Below, in pieces: positions 42,647 to 50,493 of a stretch of DNA of 64,000 bases. The notes beneath the pieces were generated by a model. That model worked only from the letters and a program-made list of their open reading frames with translations, had not been told where the DNA came from and searched no databases. Position 1 is the first letter of the stretch. Each line of letters opens with the position of its first letter. Source of the DNA: BOG-1155 sp050012495 (GTDB lineage Bacteria > Desulfobacterota > Syntrophorhabdia > Syntrophorhabdales > WCHB1-27); NCBI GenBank assembly GCA_050012495.1, contig JBEKHB010000017.1, forward strand, positions 4,328 through 68,327. Reading direction: 5' to 3'. The position numbers and the translations under genes were made by a program.

Positions 42647-42675
42647 TTGACAGGCTGTTTGCCAGCCACTATACT
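42647..42675 (+). promoter_or_regulatory. Sigma-70 promoter of the octaheme/FeS/NrfD operon
   Basis: TTGACA (42647-42652) and TATACT (42670-42675) are 17 bases apart. The spacer contains the inverted repeat GGCTG/CAGCC, a possible operator. Only 7 bases separate the -10 box from the ATG at 42683, implying a leaderless mRNA. Confidence 0.65.
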
Positions 42676-42682
42676 TGACGCA

Positions 42683-43459
42683 ATGAGTGAGGAACCTCGG
42701 AATAACTCTGTGCTGAAGCTGTGGCGCAAAATCCCGGAGCAGGTCCGGCACTTACTCGTACCTTGCGTCATCATTCTGGGGGGTTCCCTTGTAGCCCGGC
42801 ACTTCTTTGTCCCTTCCGATTTTGGCCTCTATGGTCACTACAGGGCGTCCTCCGTTGTGCAGAACGCGGAGAGAGAGATCAAATTTGCCGGCAGCGCTGC
42901 GTGTTCCGATTGCCATGATGCCGAAGTGGCAAAGAAGAAGAGCGGCTATCACCAGGGGGTCTCCTGCGAGGCGTGTCACGGCCCCGCAGCAGCCCATACC
43001 CAGGACCCTGAAAACGTCAAACCCTATGTGCCGCGGGCCCGCTCCCACTGTCTCCTTTGCCATGAGTACCAGTCGTCGCGCCCCACCGGTTTTCCGCAGG
43101 TAGTCGCCGACTCCCATAACCCGGTGAAGCCGTGCATCACGTGTCATCAGCCCCACGACCCGAAACCACCGCAGGTACCGAAGGGATGCGACGCGTGTCA
43201 CGCGAAGATCCAGCGCGTCATTGCCGTTTCGCGCCACGCAAACGTCCAGTGTACGATATGCCACGAGACGGACAAGCAGCACAGCGTGCTCCCCAGGCAA
43301 CACCCGCCCAAGACACCCCAAACGAGGGAGTTATGCGGGGGGTGTCACGCCCAAGACGCGAAGTCCGACAAAGAGATTCCGAGGGTGAACATGAACAGCC
43401 ACGGCGAAAAACACCTCTGCTGGGAGTGCCACTACCCCCACATGCCGGAGGCCCATTAA
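42683..43459 (+). CDS. Octaheme membrane-anchored c-type cytochrome
   Basis: The product is 258 residues with one N-terminal membrane helix (LLVPCVIILGGSLVARHFF) and eight CxxCH motifs (CSDCH, CEACH, CLLCH, CITCH, CDACH, CTICH, CGGCH, CWECH). It abuts the FeS gene with no gap and is followed by NrfD, the gene order of quinol:multiheme oxidoreductases such as Geobacter Cbc-type and Nrf/Qrc-like complexes. It should accept or deliver electrons on the periplasmic side. ATG 42683 is chosen because the promoter sits just upstream and earlier codons lie in or before it; no Shine-Dalgarno is seen. Confidence 0.85.
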   Translation: MSEEPRNNSVLKLWRKIPEQVRHLLVPCVIILGGSLVARHFFVPSDFGLYGHYRASSVVQNAEREIKFAGSAACSDCHDAEVAKKKSGYHQGVSCEACHGPAAAHTQDPENVKPYVPRARSHCLLCHEYQSSRPTGFPQVVADSHNPVKPCITCHQPHDPKPPQVPKGCDACHAKIQRVIAVSRHANVQCTICHETDKQHSVLPRQHPPKTPQTRELCGGCHAQDAKSDKEIPRVNMNSHGEKHLCWECHYPHMPEAH

Positions 43460-44251
43460 ATGAAAAAGCGGGATGAAGAAGCCGTGAACAAGGGGAGAAG
43501 AGGGTTCTGCAAATTCGTCCTTCTCGGCACCTGTTCCCTGATAATTCCAGGGGCCGCCTTTGGCGTCACCCAGAAGAAGCCTGCCGCCGGCGCATGGTAC
43601 GGCACTACCTACAAACCCACGGAGCACCTGTACGGAATGGGCATACAAGTCGATCGCTGCATCGGGTGCGGCCGGTGCGTCGACGCCTGTAAAAAGGAAA
43701 ACAACGTGCCCGACGAGCCTTTCTACTTCAGGACATGGGTGGAGCGGTACGTGATAGCGGAGGACGGCGAAGTGACGGTCGACAGCCCGAACGGAGGAAG
43801 GGACGGCTTCAAGGGGCCGATCTCGGAAAAAAGGGTTCTCAAATCCTTCTTCGTTCCCAAGATCTGCAACCAGTGCGAAAAGCCCCCCTGCGTCCAGGTC
43901 TGTCCGGTAGGCGCTACGTACAAGACACAAGACGGCGTGATACTCGTCGACCCCGAATGGTGCGTCGGTTGCCGCTACTGCATCCAGGCCTGTCCTTACG
44001 GCATGCGCTTTCTCCACCCCAAGACGCGGACGGCAGAGAAGTGCACGTTTTGTTACCATAGGATAGTAAAGGGCCTTAACCCTGCCTGCGTCGAGGTCTG
44101 CCCCACCCAGGCGAGGGTATTCGGAGAGTTGGGGAAGATAGCGAGTCCTCTCAGCCGGTTCAGGCGTGTGAACAAGATCTCGGTGCTCAAGCCCCACCTC
44201 AATACGGAGCCTAAGGTATTCTACGCGGACCTGGACATGGAGGTGCGGTAG
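43460..44251 (+). CDS. NrfC/PsrB-like ferredoxin subunit with four [4Fe-4S] clusters and a Tat-type signal
   Basis: The product is 263 residues. The N-terminus has a twin-arginine motif (RRGFCKF) and a hydrophobic stretch, so it is probably exported folded. Four cysteine groups follow (CIGCGRCVDAC, CNQCEKPPCVQVC, CVGCRYCIQAC, CTFC with a later PACVEVC), the pattern of DmsB/NrfC/PsrB subunits that carry four [4Fe-4S] clusters. It links the NrfD quinone site to the octaheme cytochrome. The ATG follows the previous TAA directly, and nrfD starts two bases after its stop. Confidence 0.92.
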   Translation: MKKRDEEAVNKGRRGFCKFVLLGTCSLIIPGAAFGVTQKKPAAGAWYGTTYKPTEHLYGMGIQVDRCIGCGRCVDACKKENNVPDEPFYFRTWVERYVIAEDGEVTVDSPNGGRDGFKGPISEKRVLKSFFVPKICNQCEKPPCVQVCPVGATYKTQDGVILVDPEWCVGCRYCIQACPYGMRFLHPKTRTAEKCTFCYHRIVKGLNPACVEVCPTQARVFGELGKIASPLSRFRRVNKISVLKPHLNTEPKVFYADLDMEVR

Positions 44252-44252
44252 C

Positions 44253-45455
44253 ATGGATAACGTCTCTGCAAACCTCTATCCGCTCCTCAAGCAGGTTGTC
44301 GGCTACATCTTTCCGAATGAGATCGAGCTTCACTGGAATCTCCTGATCGTCGTCTACCCTTACATCACGGGTCTCGTGGCGGGTGCTTTTATCCTTGCCT
44401 CACTCGTGAAGGTCTTCAAAGTGAGGGAAGTACAGCCGACCTACCGGCTCTCCCTGCTGACCGCCCTTGCATTCCTGATCGTTGCCCCCTTGCCCCTCGT
44501 GGTTCATCTCGGCCATCCGGAGAGGGGGTTCGAGATGTTCCTTACTCCCAGCACCAGCTCGGCCATGGCCATGTTCGGCTTCGTCTACGCATGGTACCTG
44601 ATGTTCGTACTGCTTCTCGAAATATGGTTCGACTACCGCCACGACCTTGTCGTCAGGGCAAGCACCGAAAAGGGCCTCAAGAGACTCCTGTACCGGGTTC
44701 TCTCCCTTTTTTCTCATGACATATCGATGAAGGCTGTTCTCTTCGACAAGAAGGCAGTGAACATCATAACGATCATCGGTATCCCTTCCGCCTTCCTCCT
44801 CCATGGATACGTGGGCTTCATCTTCGGATCGGTCAAAGCCAACCCGTGGTGGTCGAGCGTCCTCATGCCCATCGTTTTTCTCTTCTCTGCCATCGTGTCC
44901 GGGATTGCCCTCATGCTCCTCATTTACATGATTGTCAGCCTCGTTCGAAAGATGGAGCCTGACATGGCCTGTCTCGATAAGCTCGCGAGCTTTCTTTTCT
45001 ACATGATGATCGTCGATTTTGCCCTCGAGGGCCTCGATTTCGTGCACCGCGTGTACCAATCGGAGGAATCGATACAGATCCTTTCCCAGCTCATATCGCA
45101 GCGGCTCTTCGTCAGCCTGGTGGTCCTCCAGCTCCTCCTCGGCATGCTCGTTCCGCTCTTTACCATCGGAGCCACAAAGGTATTTCGTCCTCCCGATGAG
45201 CTGAGACGCCTCATCTACTTCATTTCCGCCCTCCTCGTCCAACTCGGTATCTTCACTACGAGATGGAATGTCGTCATGGGGGGCCAGCTCTTCTCAAAGA
45301 GCTTCAGGGGGCTTACTGCGTACAAGATAACCCTGGGGGGCCTCGAAGGACTTCTCGTCTCCCTGGGTTTCCTCATCCTTCCTTTCCTCATCCTCTTCAT
45401 TCTTATCAGGGTCCTGCCGCCGTGGGGCGAGTTCGAAGAAGAGGCATCTCAATAG
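44253..45455 (+). CDS. nrfD: NrfD/PsrC-like integral membrane quinol-oxidising subunit
   Basis: The product is 400 residues with about ten membrane segments and no cofactor motif, as in the NrfD/PsrC family. The ELHWNLLIVVYPYITGLVAGAF start and the LVVHLGHPERGFEMF motif are family features. It oxidises or reduces menaquinone and exchanges electrons with the FeS subunit. With the octaheme and FeS proteins it forms a three-gene respiratory module; no catalytic molybdenum subunit is encoded, so the module probably connects the quinone pool with the cytochrome network. Confidence 0.92.
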   Translation: MDNVSANLYPLLKQVVGYIFPNEIELHWNLLIVVYPYITGLVAGAFILASLVKVFKVREVQPTYRLSLLTALAFLIVAPLPLVVHLGHPERGFEMFLTPSTSSAMAMFGFVYAWYLMFVLLLEIWFDYRHDLVVRASTEKGLKRLLYRVLSLFSHDISMKAVLFDKKAVNIITIIGIPSAFLLHGYVGFIFGSVKANPWWSSVLMPIVFLFSAIVSGIALMLLIYMIVSLVRKMEPDMACLDKLASFLFYMMIVDFALEGLDFVHRVYQSEESIQILSQLISQRLFVSLVVLQLLLGMLVPLFTIGATKVFRPPDELRRLIYFISALLVQLGIFTTRWNVVMGGQLFSKSFRGLTAYKITLGGLEGLLVSLGFLILPFLILFILIRVLPPWGEFEEEASQ

Positions 45456-45487
45456 GCCGGGGCGGGGCGGACAAAGGATATGGCGCC

Positions 45488-46495
45488 GTGGACGAAAAAA
45501 CCTACCCTTTAAAGATGGTCGCCTGGGAGCTCACCAGGAACTGCAATCTCGATTGTATTCACTGTAGGGCAAGGGCAGGCGCCGGGCCCTACGACAACGA
45601 GCTGACCCTCGAGGAGTGCGTGCATATCATCGACGATATCGCAGCCTTCGCGACCCCGACCATCATCCTGACGGGCGGCGAACCTCTTTTGCGAAAGGAC
45701 ATCTTCAATATCATCGGCCATGCGACCTCGAAAGGGCTTCGCACGGTCATCGCGGTGAACGGGACCCTCGTGGATCGGGCCGTAGCCGTCAGGCTGAAAG
45801 AGACGGGCATCCTGCGGGTGAGCATGAGCATAGACGGCAAGGACCGGGCGACCCACGACAGCTTCAGGCGGGTTTCAGGCGCCTTTGACGCTGTCATGCA
45901 GGCGGGACGGATACTCAGGGAGGTCGGATTGCCGTTTCAGATCAACACCACGGTGACGCGACTCAACGCAACGGACCTCGCCGCAATCTACGGGCTCGTC
46001 AAGGGGATGGGTGCAGTTGCCTGGCACACCTTCCTGCTCGTGCCCGTGGGCAGGGGGGAAGGGCTCAAGGGCGAGGAGTTGAACGCCGCAATGTACGAGG
46101 ATGTGCTCAACTGGATGTACGAGCGGGAGGAAGAGCACGAGATAGAGATGAAGGTGACGTGCGCCCCCCATTACTACAGGATCGTCACGGAAAGGGGAGG
46201 GACGCCGAAAAGCGCGGGCTGCCTTGCCGGAAAGAGTTTTCTCTTCATCTCCCACACGGGCATCGCACAGCCCTGCGGCTACCTGGAGTCCCCCTGCGGC
46301 GACATCCGCAAGGACGGCGTCCGGCAGGTATGGGAAGGGTCGGAGCAGTTCGCCCGTATCCGTGATCTTCGTAAGTATAAGGGCAAATGCGGTCGCTGCC
46401 GGTTCCTCTCCATCTGCGGAGGGTGCAGGGCCAGGGCACAAGAGTTGAAAGGCGACCTGCTCGAATCCGAGCCGTACTGCTCTTACGGGGCTTAA
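45488..46495 (+). CDS. ahbD: AhbD-like radical SAM/SPASM heme synthase
   Basis: The product is about 335 residues, starting with GTG 45488 behind an AAAGGA tract. The radical SAM motif is CNLDCIHC, followed by TGGEPLL and SMSIDG. The C-terminal SPASM region holds the cysteines for an extra cluster (CGYLESPCG, CGRCRFLSICGGCRA, YC). The wording INTTVTRxN, FLLVPVGRG and CAPHYYRI is that of AhbD, which decarboxylates iron-coproporphyrin III to heme b in the siroheme-dependent pathway. A related AhbC or other peptide-modifying enzyme is less likely. Its presence with hemE is unusual. Confidence 0.75.
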   Translation: MDEKTYPLKMVAWELTRNCNLDCIHCRARAGAGPYDNELTLEECVHIIDDIAAFATPTIILTGGEPLLRKDIFNIIGHATSKGLRTVIAVNGTLVDRAVAVRLKETGILRVSMSIDGKDRATHDSFRRVSGAFDAVMQAGRILREVGLPFQINTTVTRLNATDLAAIYGLVKGMGAVAWHTFLLVPVGRGEGLKGEELNAAMYEDVLNWMYEREEEHEIEMKVTCAPHYYRIVTERGGTPKSAGCLAGKSFLFISHTGIAQPCGYLESPCGDIRKDGVRQVWEGSEQFARIRDLRKYKGKCGRCRFLSICGGCRARAQELKGDLLESEPYCSYGA

Positions 46496-46857
46496 GTAAC
46501 CGCAAGGCTCGCTCAGGAAAGATTTCGCCTCGCGTCCAATCGGGACTTTATTTTGCGAAAACGGGAAAGCTTGAAAAGCCTTGAAAACTGGCGCCGAAGG
46601 CGGGAATCGAACCCGCACGGGGTGTGAGCCCCACCGGAGTTATCGGCTATTTTTCGCAGTTCCCTACCAGGTATGGGCACACTTTCAGGCACACGGAAAG
46701 GACAGAAAAGGAAGGTGTATCAATGAAAAGAGACCTTTTCCCTGTTGGAATCGGCAATGAGATCGTTTATGGCAATATCGAAAGCCGTGGCGTGCCCTTC
46801 CATATCTGTATTCTCATCTTTCCCGAATAGTGTTACTCTACCTACAGGGGTTGAAGA
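46496..46857. other. Intergenic region containing a partial tRNA
   Basis: This 362-base gap holds the 3' half of a tRNA-Leu (46589-46641, minus). To its right, an in-frame stretch starting with ATG 46723 could encode a 35-residue peptide behind GGAAGG, but I see no support for it. No other structure stands out. Confidence 0.5.
46589..46641 (-). tRNA. 3' half of a tRNA-Leu gene (probable integration site remnant)
   Basis: Read on the minus strand, the sequence contains the distal anticodon stem (CTCCGG), the long variable arm (TGGGG-CTCACA-CCCC), a perfect T arm (GCGGG-TTCGATT-CCCGC), the acceptor 3' strand CTTCGGC and an encoded CCA. This matches typical bacterial tRNA-Leu genes beginning with GCCGAAG. 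The 5' half (acceptor strand, D arm and anticodon) is missing: no GCCGAAG or D arm occurs in the next 100 bases, and similarity stops in the anticodon loop. The discriminator base is G instead of A. Such half-tRNAs usually form one end of an integrated element. Confidence 0.7.
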
Positions 46858-47628
46858 TTGCCAAGTGATCTTTTGCAGAAACTTACCGTAGTCTACGACG
46901 ATACGTTCCTTATAAGGTACGACACCGTCGACTGTGAGAGCCCGGACAGGATATCCGCCATTCTCTCTCGCATAGAGGATATCGCCGATTTCGTGCAGCC
47001 TGCGCCCTGTTCCGTTGCCGACCTGCTCCTGTGCCACAGCCGAACGCTGGTAAACGGCGTGTGCGAGGATGGGGGTCTTTTCGAGGTCGCCGCCCTGGCC
47101 GCGGGAGGCGCAATAAGGGCGGCGGAGACCTGTATTGAGGGCCCCTGCTTTGCGCTCGTCAGGCCCCCGGGCCACCACGCCGGCAACAACTTCAACGGGG
47201 GTTTCTGTTTCTTCAACAACATCGCCGTCGCCGTGAAGAAAATGCTCGCCGCCGGTGCGATCAAGTCAGCACTGATCGTGGACATAGACCTCCACTACGG
47301 CAACGGGACCGCCGATATCTTCAAGGATGACCACAGGGTGAGCTTCAGGAACATCTCAGCCCCCACGACAACAGGGTTCTTCCAGGTGCTGAAGCAGGCG
47401 GTGGCCGATGGCGGGAAGTATGATGTAGTGGGCTGCTCCGCGGGCTTCGATACCTACATCAGAGACTGGGGTAATCTCCTCCTCACGGAGGACTTCAGGA
47501 AGATCGGCGCCATGCTCGCATCCTCCAACCCCCGCTTCTTCTCCGTCCTCGAAGGCGGGTACTATGTCGAGGATCTGGGTAAGAATGTGCGGGCTTACCT
47601 GGAAGGCATCGGTTCGGCTTGTTCATAG
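46858..47628 (+). CDS. Histone deacetylase-like (acetoin utilisation/APAH family) amidohydrolase
   Basis: The product is 256 residues from a TTG start behind AGGGGTTGAAGA. It has the family motifs: RPPGHHA with the catalytic histidine pair, NGGFCFFNNIAVA, the zinc-binding DIDLHYGNGT (D-x-H), an aspartate in CSAGFDTY and the late LEGGYY. At 256 residues it is shorter than the usual 300-370, with a compact C-terminus. Bacterial members deacetylate acetylated polyamines, acetoin or other small molecules. It is the first full gene right of the half tRNA-Leu, so it may belong to an accessory segment. Confidence 0.85.
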   Translation: MPSDLLQKLTVVYDDTFLIRYDTVDCESPDRISAILSRIEDIADFVQPAPCSVADLLLCHSRTLVNGVCEDGGLFEVAALAAGGAIRAAETCIEGPCFALVRPPGHHAGNNFNGGFCFFNNIAVAVKKMLAAGAIKSALIVDIDLHYGNGTADIFKDDHRVSFRNISAPTTTGFFQVLKQAVADGGKYDVVGCSAGFDTYIRDWGNLLLTEDFRKIGAMLASSNPRFFSVLEGGYYVEDLGKNVRAYLEGIGSACS

Positions 47629-47824
47629 CCTCGGTAGTCGCCTTTTGTGCCGGGATCTACCTGCAGACAGTCTACCCCCTGCCCCCGCACCACTTTTCTT
47701 TGCCGCCCTTACCATAGCCGTTGCCATACCCCTCGTCGTGGCCAGACATGGCAGGAGAAATCTCCTTCTCTGCTTCTCCTGGAGAGGACATCCATCCGCA
47801 CGAGTAGCTTTCCTGAAAAGGTGA
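47619..47824 (+). pseudogene. Possible decayed N-terminal fragment of a ComEC-like competence protein
   Basis: Starting at TTG 47619 inside the deacetylase end, one frame reads LFIASVVAFCAGIYLQTVYPLPPHH, and after a shift near 47690 another frame continues FFAALTIAVAIPLVVARHGRRNLLL before a stop at 47824. Joined, this resembles the first two membrane segments of ComEC/Rec2 proteins. The break and the missing remainder mark it as a remnant, if the identification is right. The call rests on weak membrane-segment similarity only. Confidence 0.3.
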
Positions 47825-47896
47825 TTTTTTCTTCGGACACAGACATGCAACCTTTCACTCGCTAATCTCGAGGACAGGCGTGCCTCTGATTGGCCT

Positions 47897-47925
47897 TTGT
47901 GTCACACGAGCGATTCTGATATAAT
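47897..47925 (+). promoter_or_regulatory. Extended -10 promoter upstream of a small coiled-coil gene
   Basis: A perfect TATAAT at 47920-47925 is preceded by TGA, forming an extended -10 box, and by TTGTGT 17 bases upstream. Transcription would start about 60 bases before the small gene at 47992. Confidence 0.6.
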
Positions 47926-47991
47926 CCTATCGACCCTCAGCGACAGTTTAATCGTAATTGTTGCTCTAACAGGTACCAAAGCGGAGGATGC

Positions 47992-48195
47992 GTGGCTGAG
48001 CAGAGCAAGCAACCCGATATGGAGCAGAAGCAAGCCAACGAGACACCCGTCGAGCAGGCCAAGCTGACCGATGAGCTGCGCGAGAGAGCTGTGCCAATGG
48101 AGGCGGATATCTATTCCTCGACCCGCGAGTTAGCCGAGACGAGCCCGAAGTTAAAGCAGGCCAATGAGGAACTGACCCAGCGGGTGAAAAAGTGA
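47992..48195 (+). CDS. Small hydrophilic coiled-coil protein
   Basis: The product is 67 residues starting with GTG, five or six bases after GCGGAGG, and it has a good promoter upstream. The chain is highly charged, has no cysteine and forms one long heptad-like helix (LTDELRERAV...RELAETSPKLKQANEELTQRVKK). The end resembles the coiled-coil linker before histidine kinase domains, so it may be a remnant of a signalling protein or a genuine small helical protein. I do not recognise a family. Confidence 0.5.
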   Translation: MAEQSKQPDMEQKQANETPVEQAKLTDELRERAVPMEADIYSSTRELAETSPKLKQANEELTQRVKK

Positions 48196-48294
48196 TGGAA
48201 GCCCATTGGGCGCCTGTCGCGGACGATCTTATAAGCCCTTGCGAGCACATGCTCACGTTATATCAAGGTTATTCTTTCAAGCTACCATACAACA

Positions 48295-49953
48295 TCACTC
48301 CACGATGGCTCCCCGGCTGGCAGATGTAACGTTCTTCGCGTAGCGGGCGAGATACCCTCGCCTGACTTTGCAGGAAGGCAGTTTCAGCGAGCTCATGCGG
48401 CGTTCGATTTCTGCATCATCTAGCTCAACGTTCAGTGTACGGTTGGGTATGTCAATTTCGATTATGTCGCCATCCCGCACGATCGCTATCGGTCCGCCCT
48501 CGGCTGCTTCGGGGGAAACGTGGCCCACGCACGCCCCACGCGTGGCGCCAGAAAAACGACCATCGGTGACAAGGGCCACCTCCTCACCAAGGTTTACCCC
48601 CATAATGGCTGCGGTGGCCGAAAGCATCTCCCGCATACCAGGTCCTCCCTTTGGACCTTCGTAACGAATGACGACAACATCACCTTTGATGATTGTCCCG
48701 TGAAGTATAGCTGCCACTGCGTCCTCTTCCCGTTCAAAAACCCTCGCGAGTCCTCTATGGCGGAGCATTTCTCTTGCAACAGCCCCCTGTTTAACCACGG
48801 CGCTTGCCGGTGCCAGGTTACCCCAGAGGACAGCGATGCCGCCCTCGGCATAATATGGATTTTCTATGGAACGAATAACGTCACGATCTTTTACCCCGGA
48901 CCCCGTGAGATTTTCGCCGATGGTCTTACCCGTCACAGTCGGGCAATCAAGGTCGATGGCATGAAGCCTTGTCAGCTCCATCATGACAGCCGATATCCCT
49001 CCGGCACGATAGAGGTCTTGCATGTAATAGGCGCCGCCGGGGCTTATGGGACACAATTTAGGAGTTTTTTTGCTGATCTCATCAAACAGGTTAATGTCAA
49101 GAGCCACCTCGGCCTCATAGGCAATCGCCAATAAGTGGAGCACAGTGTTCGTGGACCCTCCGATAGCCATGTCCACGGCAATAGCATTCCTGAACGCTCG
49201 CTCGGTCAGGATGTCCCGGGGCAGAATATTGCGCCGCACCAACTCCATAATCTGTTCGCCTGATTTCCGGGCCAGAACCTTTCGTTTTGCCAGATACGCA
49301 GGGATAGTCGCGTTCCAAGGAAGGCTCATGCCTATCGCCTCCGACAAGCAGTTCATACTGTTAGCCGTGCCCATGATGCCGCAGGCCCCGCACCCAGGCA
49401 CCGATTCATTTTCCAGTTCGTCCAACTCCTCCAGGGTCATCTCGCCGGTGGCGACCTTCCCCAATGCCTCGAGGGTCTTACTGCCGTCGGTCCACTTTCC
49501 CTGGAACCAACCGGCATACATGGGTCCGCCTGCGACCATAATGGACGGAATGTTGAGTCTGGCCGCGGCCATAAGCATACCTGGGGTAATCTTATCACAG
49601 TTAGTGATCAGCACAAGGCCGTCGAGGGCATGGCCCACGGCCATCGATTCGATGGAATCAGCGATAAGTTCCCGGCTGGGCAGAGGATAACACATACCAT
49701 GATGGCCCATGGCGATGCCGTCACAGAGCGCAATGGCCGGGAATTCGAGTGGTGTTCCGCCGCCGCCGGCCACGCCAAGCTTCACGTGATAGGCGATATC
49801 GTTGAGATGTATGTGGCCGGGAACAATCTCATTAAATGAGTTAACGACTCCGATGAGCGGCTTCTTGAGGTCCCCATTGCACAGACCCGTTGCCTTAAAG
49901 AGCCCCCTGGGGCCGGCCTTCTCGAATCCCGTTTTGACCAGGTCACTGATCAT
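48295..49953 (-). CDS. ilvD: IlvD/Edd-family dehydratase (dihydroxy-acid or sugar-acid dehydratase)
   Basis: The product is 552 residues, a normal length for the family. Iron-sulfur ligands are seen in LITNCDKITPGML and GCGACGIMGTANSMNCL, and the substrate and magnesium region in LVTDGRFSGATRGACVGHVSPEA. IlvD makes 2-oxo acids from 2,3-dihydroxy acids in branched-chain amino acid synthesis; close relatives dehydrate gluconate and other sugar acids. Its place at the end of a cluster with a sugar ABC importer makes a sugar-acid role plausible, but sequence alone favours the IlvD name. GGAGGTCGCGCT precedes the ATG. Confidence 0.88.
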   Translation of the reverse strand: MISDLVKTGFEKAGPRGLFKATGLCNGDLKKPLIGVVNSFNEIVPGHIHLNDIAYHVKLGVAGGGGTPLEFPAIALCDGIAMGHHGMCYPLPSRELIADSIESMAVGHALDGLVLITNCDKITPGMLMAAARLNIPSIMVAGGPMYAGWFQGKWTDGSKTLEALGKVATGEMTLEELDELENESVPGCGACGIMGTANSMNCLSEAIGMSLPWNATIPAYLAKRKVLARKSGEQIMELVRRNILPRDILTERAFRNAIAVDMAIGGSTNTVLHLLAIAYEAEVALDINLFDEISKKTPKLCPISPGGAYYMQDLYRAGGISAVMMELTRLHAIDLDCPTVTGKTIGENLTGSGVKDRDVIRSIENPYYAEGGIAVLWGNLAPASAVVKQGAVAREMLRHRGLARVFEREEDAVAAILHGTIIKGDVVVIRYEGPKGGPGMREMLSATAAIMGVNLGEEVALVTDGRFSGATRGACVGHVSPEAAEGGPIAIVRDGDIIEIDIPNRTLNVELDDAEIERRMSSLKLPSCKVRRGYLARYAKNVTSASRGAIVE

Positions 49954-50130
49954 AGCGCGACCTCCACGCGTTTTGACGTTATTGGAAAGAACGCTCCTTT
50001 CTCACAGTTGCGATACATTTAGCATCCTCCTCTCTAAGTTTGTCGTCTGACAAGCCGGCCCGTTTGTCGATTCAGCTTTTGGGGTCCTTTCCTTAAGCCG
50101 ATCCTGCCGAAGCCCTCCGGAAGGGTTCTG

Positions 50131-50493
50131 CTATCCCCCAGAAATGAGAGTGCACAGGACAATCTCATCGCCGTCCTTCAACACGGCGTCAAGCCGCCGC
50201 TTGCCGAGATTCGTGCAGGGCCGACCATTCAATAAAATTAAATTGGACTTCTTTATATCATGAGTAGCGGAATCATATACCGCGTTTCGAAGGCTGTCTC
50301 CGCACCGCTCACATACCGCTTCCAAAGCGTGCCCCAGCGTCGTTGCTTGCGTGTCGAATTCAAGGGAGATACCCTCACCAAAGAAACCCCTGAATTTCAG
50401 ATAGCCACCCACAGTAATCCTCACGACGGGCCATTCCTTCCCTGTTTCTTGTGAAACGGACGCCTTTGCCCCACTCTTCTCATATTTTTCCAA
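50131..50493 (-). CDS. MoaD/ThiS-like ubiquitin-fold sulfur carrier
   Basis: The product is up to 120 residues and ends in the diglycine tail SGG required for thiocarboxylation. The last 95 residues (VRITVGGYLKFRG...LILLNGRPCTNL...LKDGDEIVLCTLISGG) match the MoaD/ThiS beta-grasp fold. TTG 50493 overlaps the molybdenum hydroxylase stop by 14 bases; an internal GTG at 50424 would give a typical 97-residue MoaD. The operon position suggests sulfur delivery for molybdopterin or for sulfuration of the adjacent molybdoenzyme. MoaE is not encoded nearby. Confidence 0.75.
   Translation of the reverse strand: MEKYEKSGAKASVSQETGKEWPVVRITVGGYLKFRGFFGEGISLEFDTQATTLGHALEAVCERCGDSLRNAVYDSATHDIKKSNLILLNGRPCTNLGKRRLDAVLKDGDEIVLCTLISGG

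Noticed and set aside
46589..46690. Complete tRNA gene on the minus strand
   Set aside because: No D arm, no anticodon stem-loop and no 5' acceptor strand complementary to CTTCGGC were found; only the 3' half is recognisable.
46723..46830. 35-codon plus-strand peptide frame behind GGAAGG
   Set aside because: Too short and without motif or promoter; kept only as a remark in the intergenic entry.
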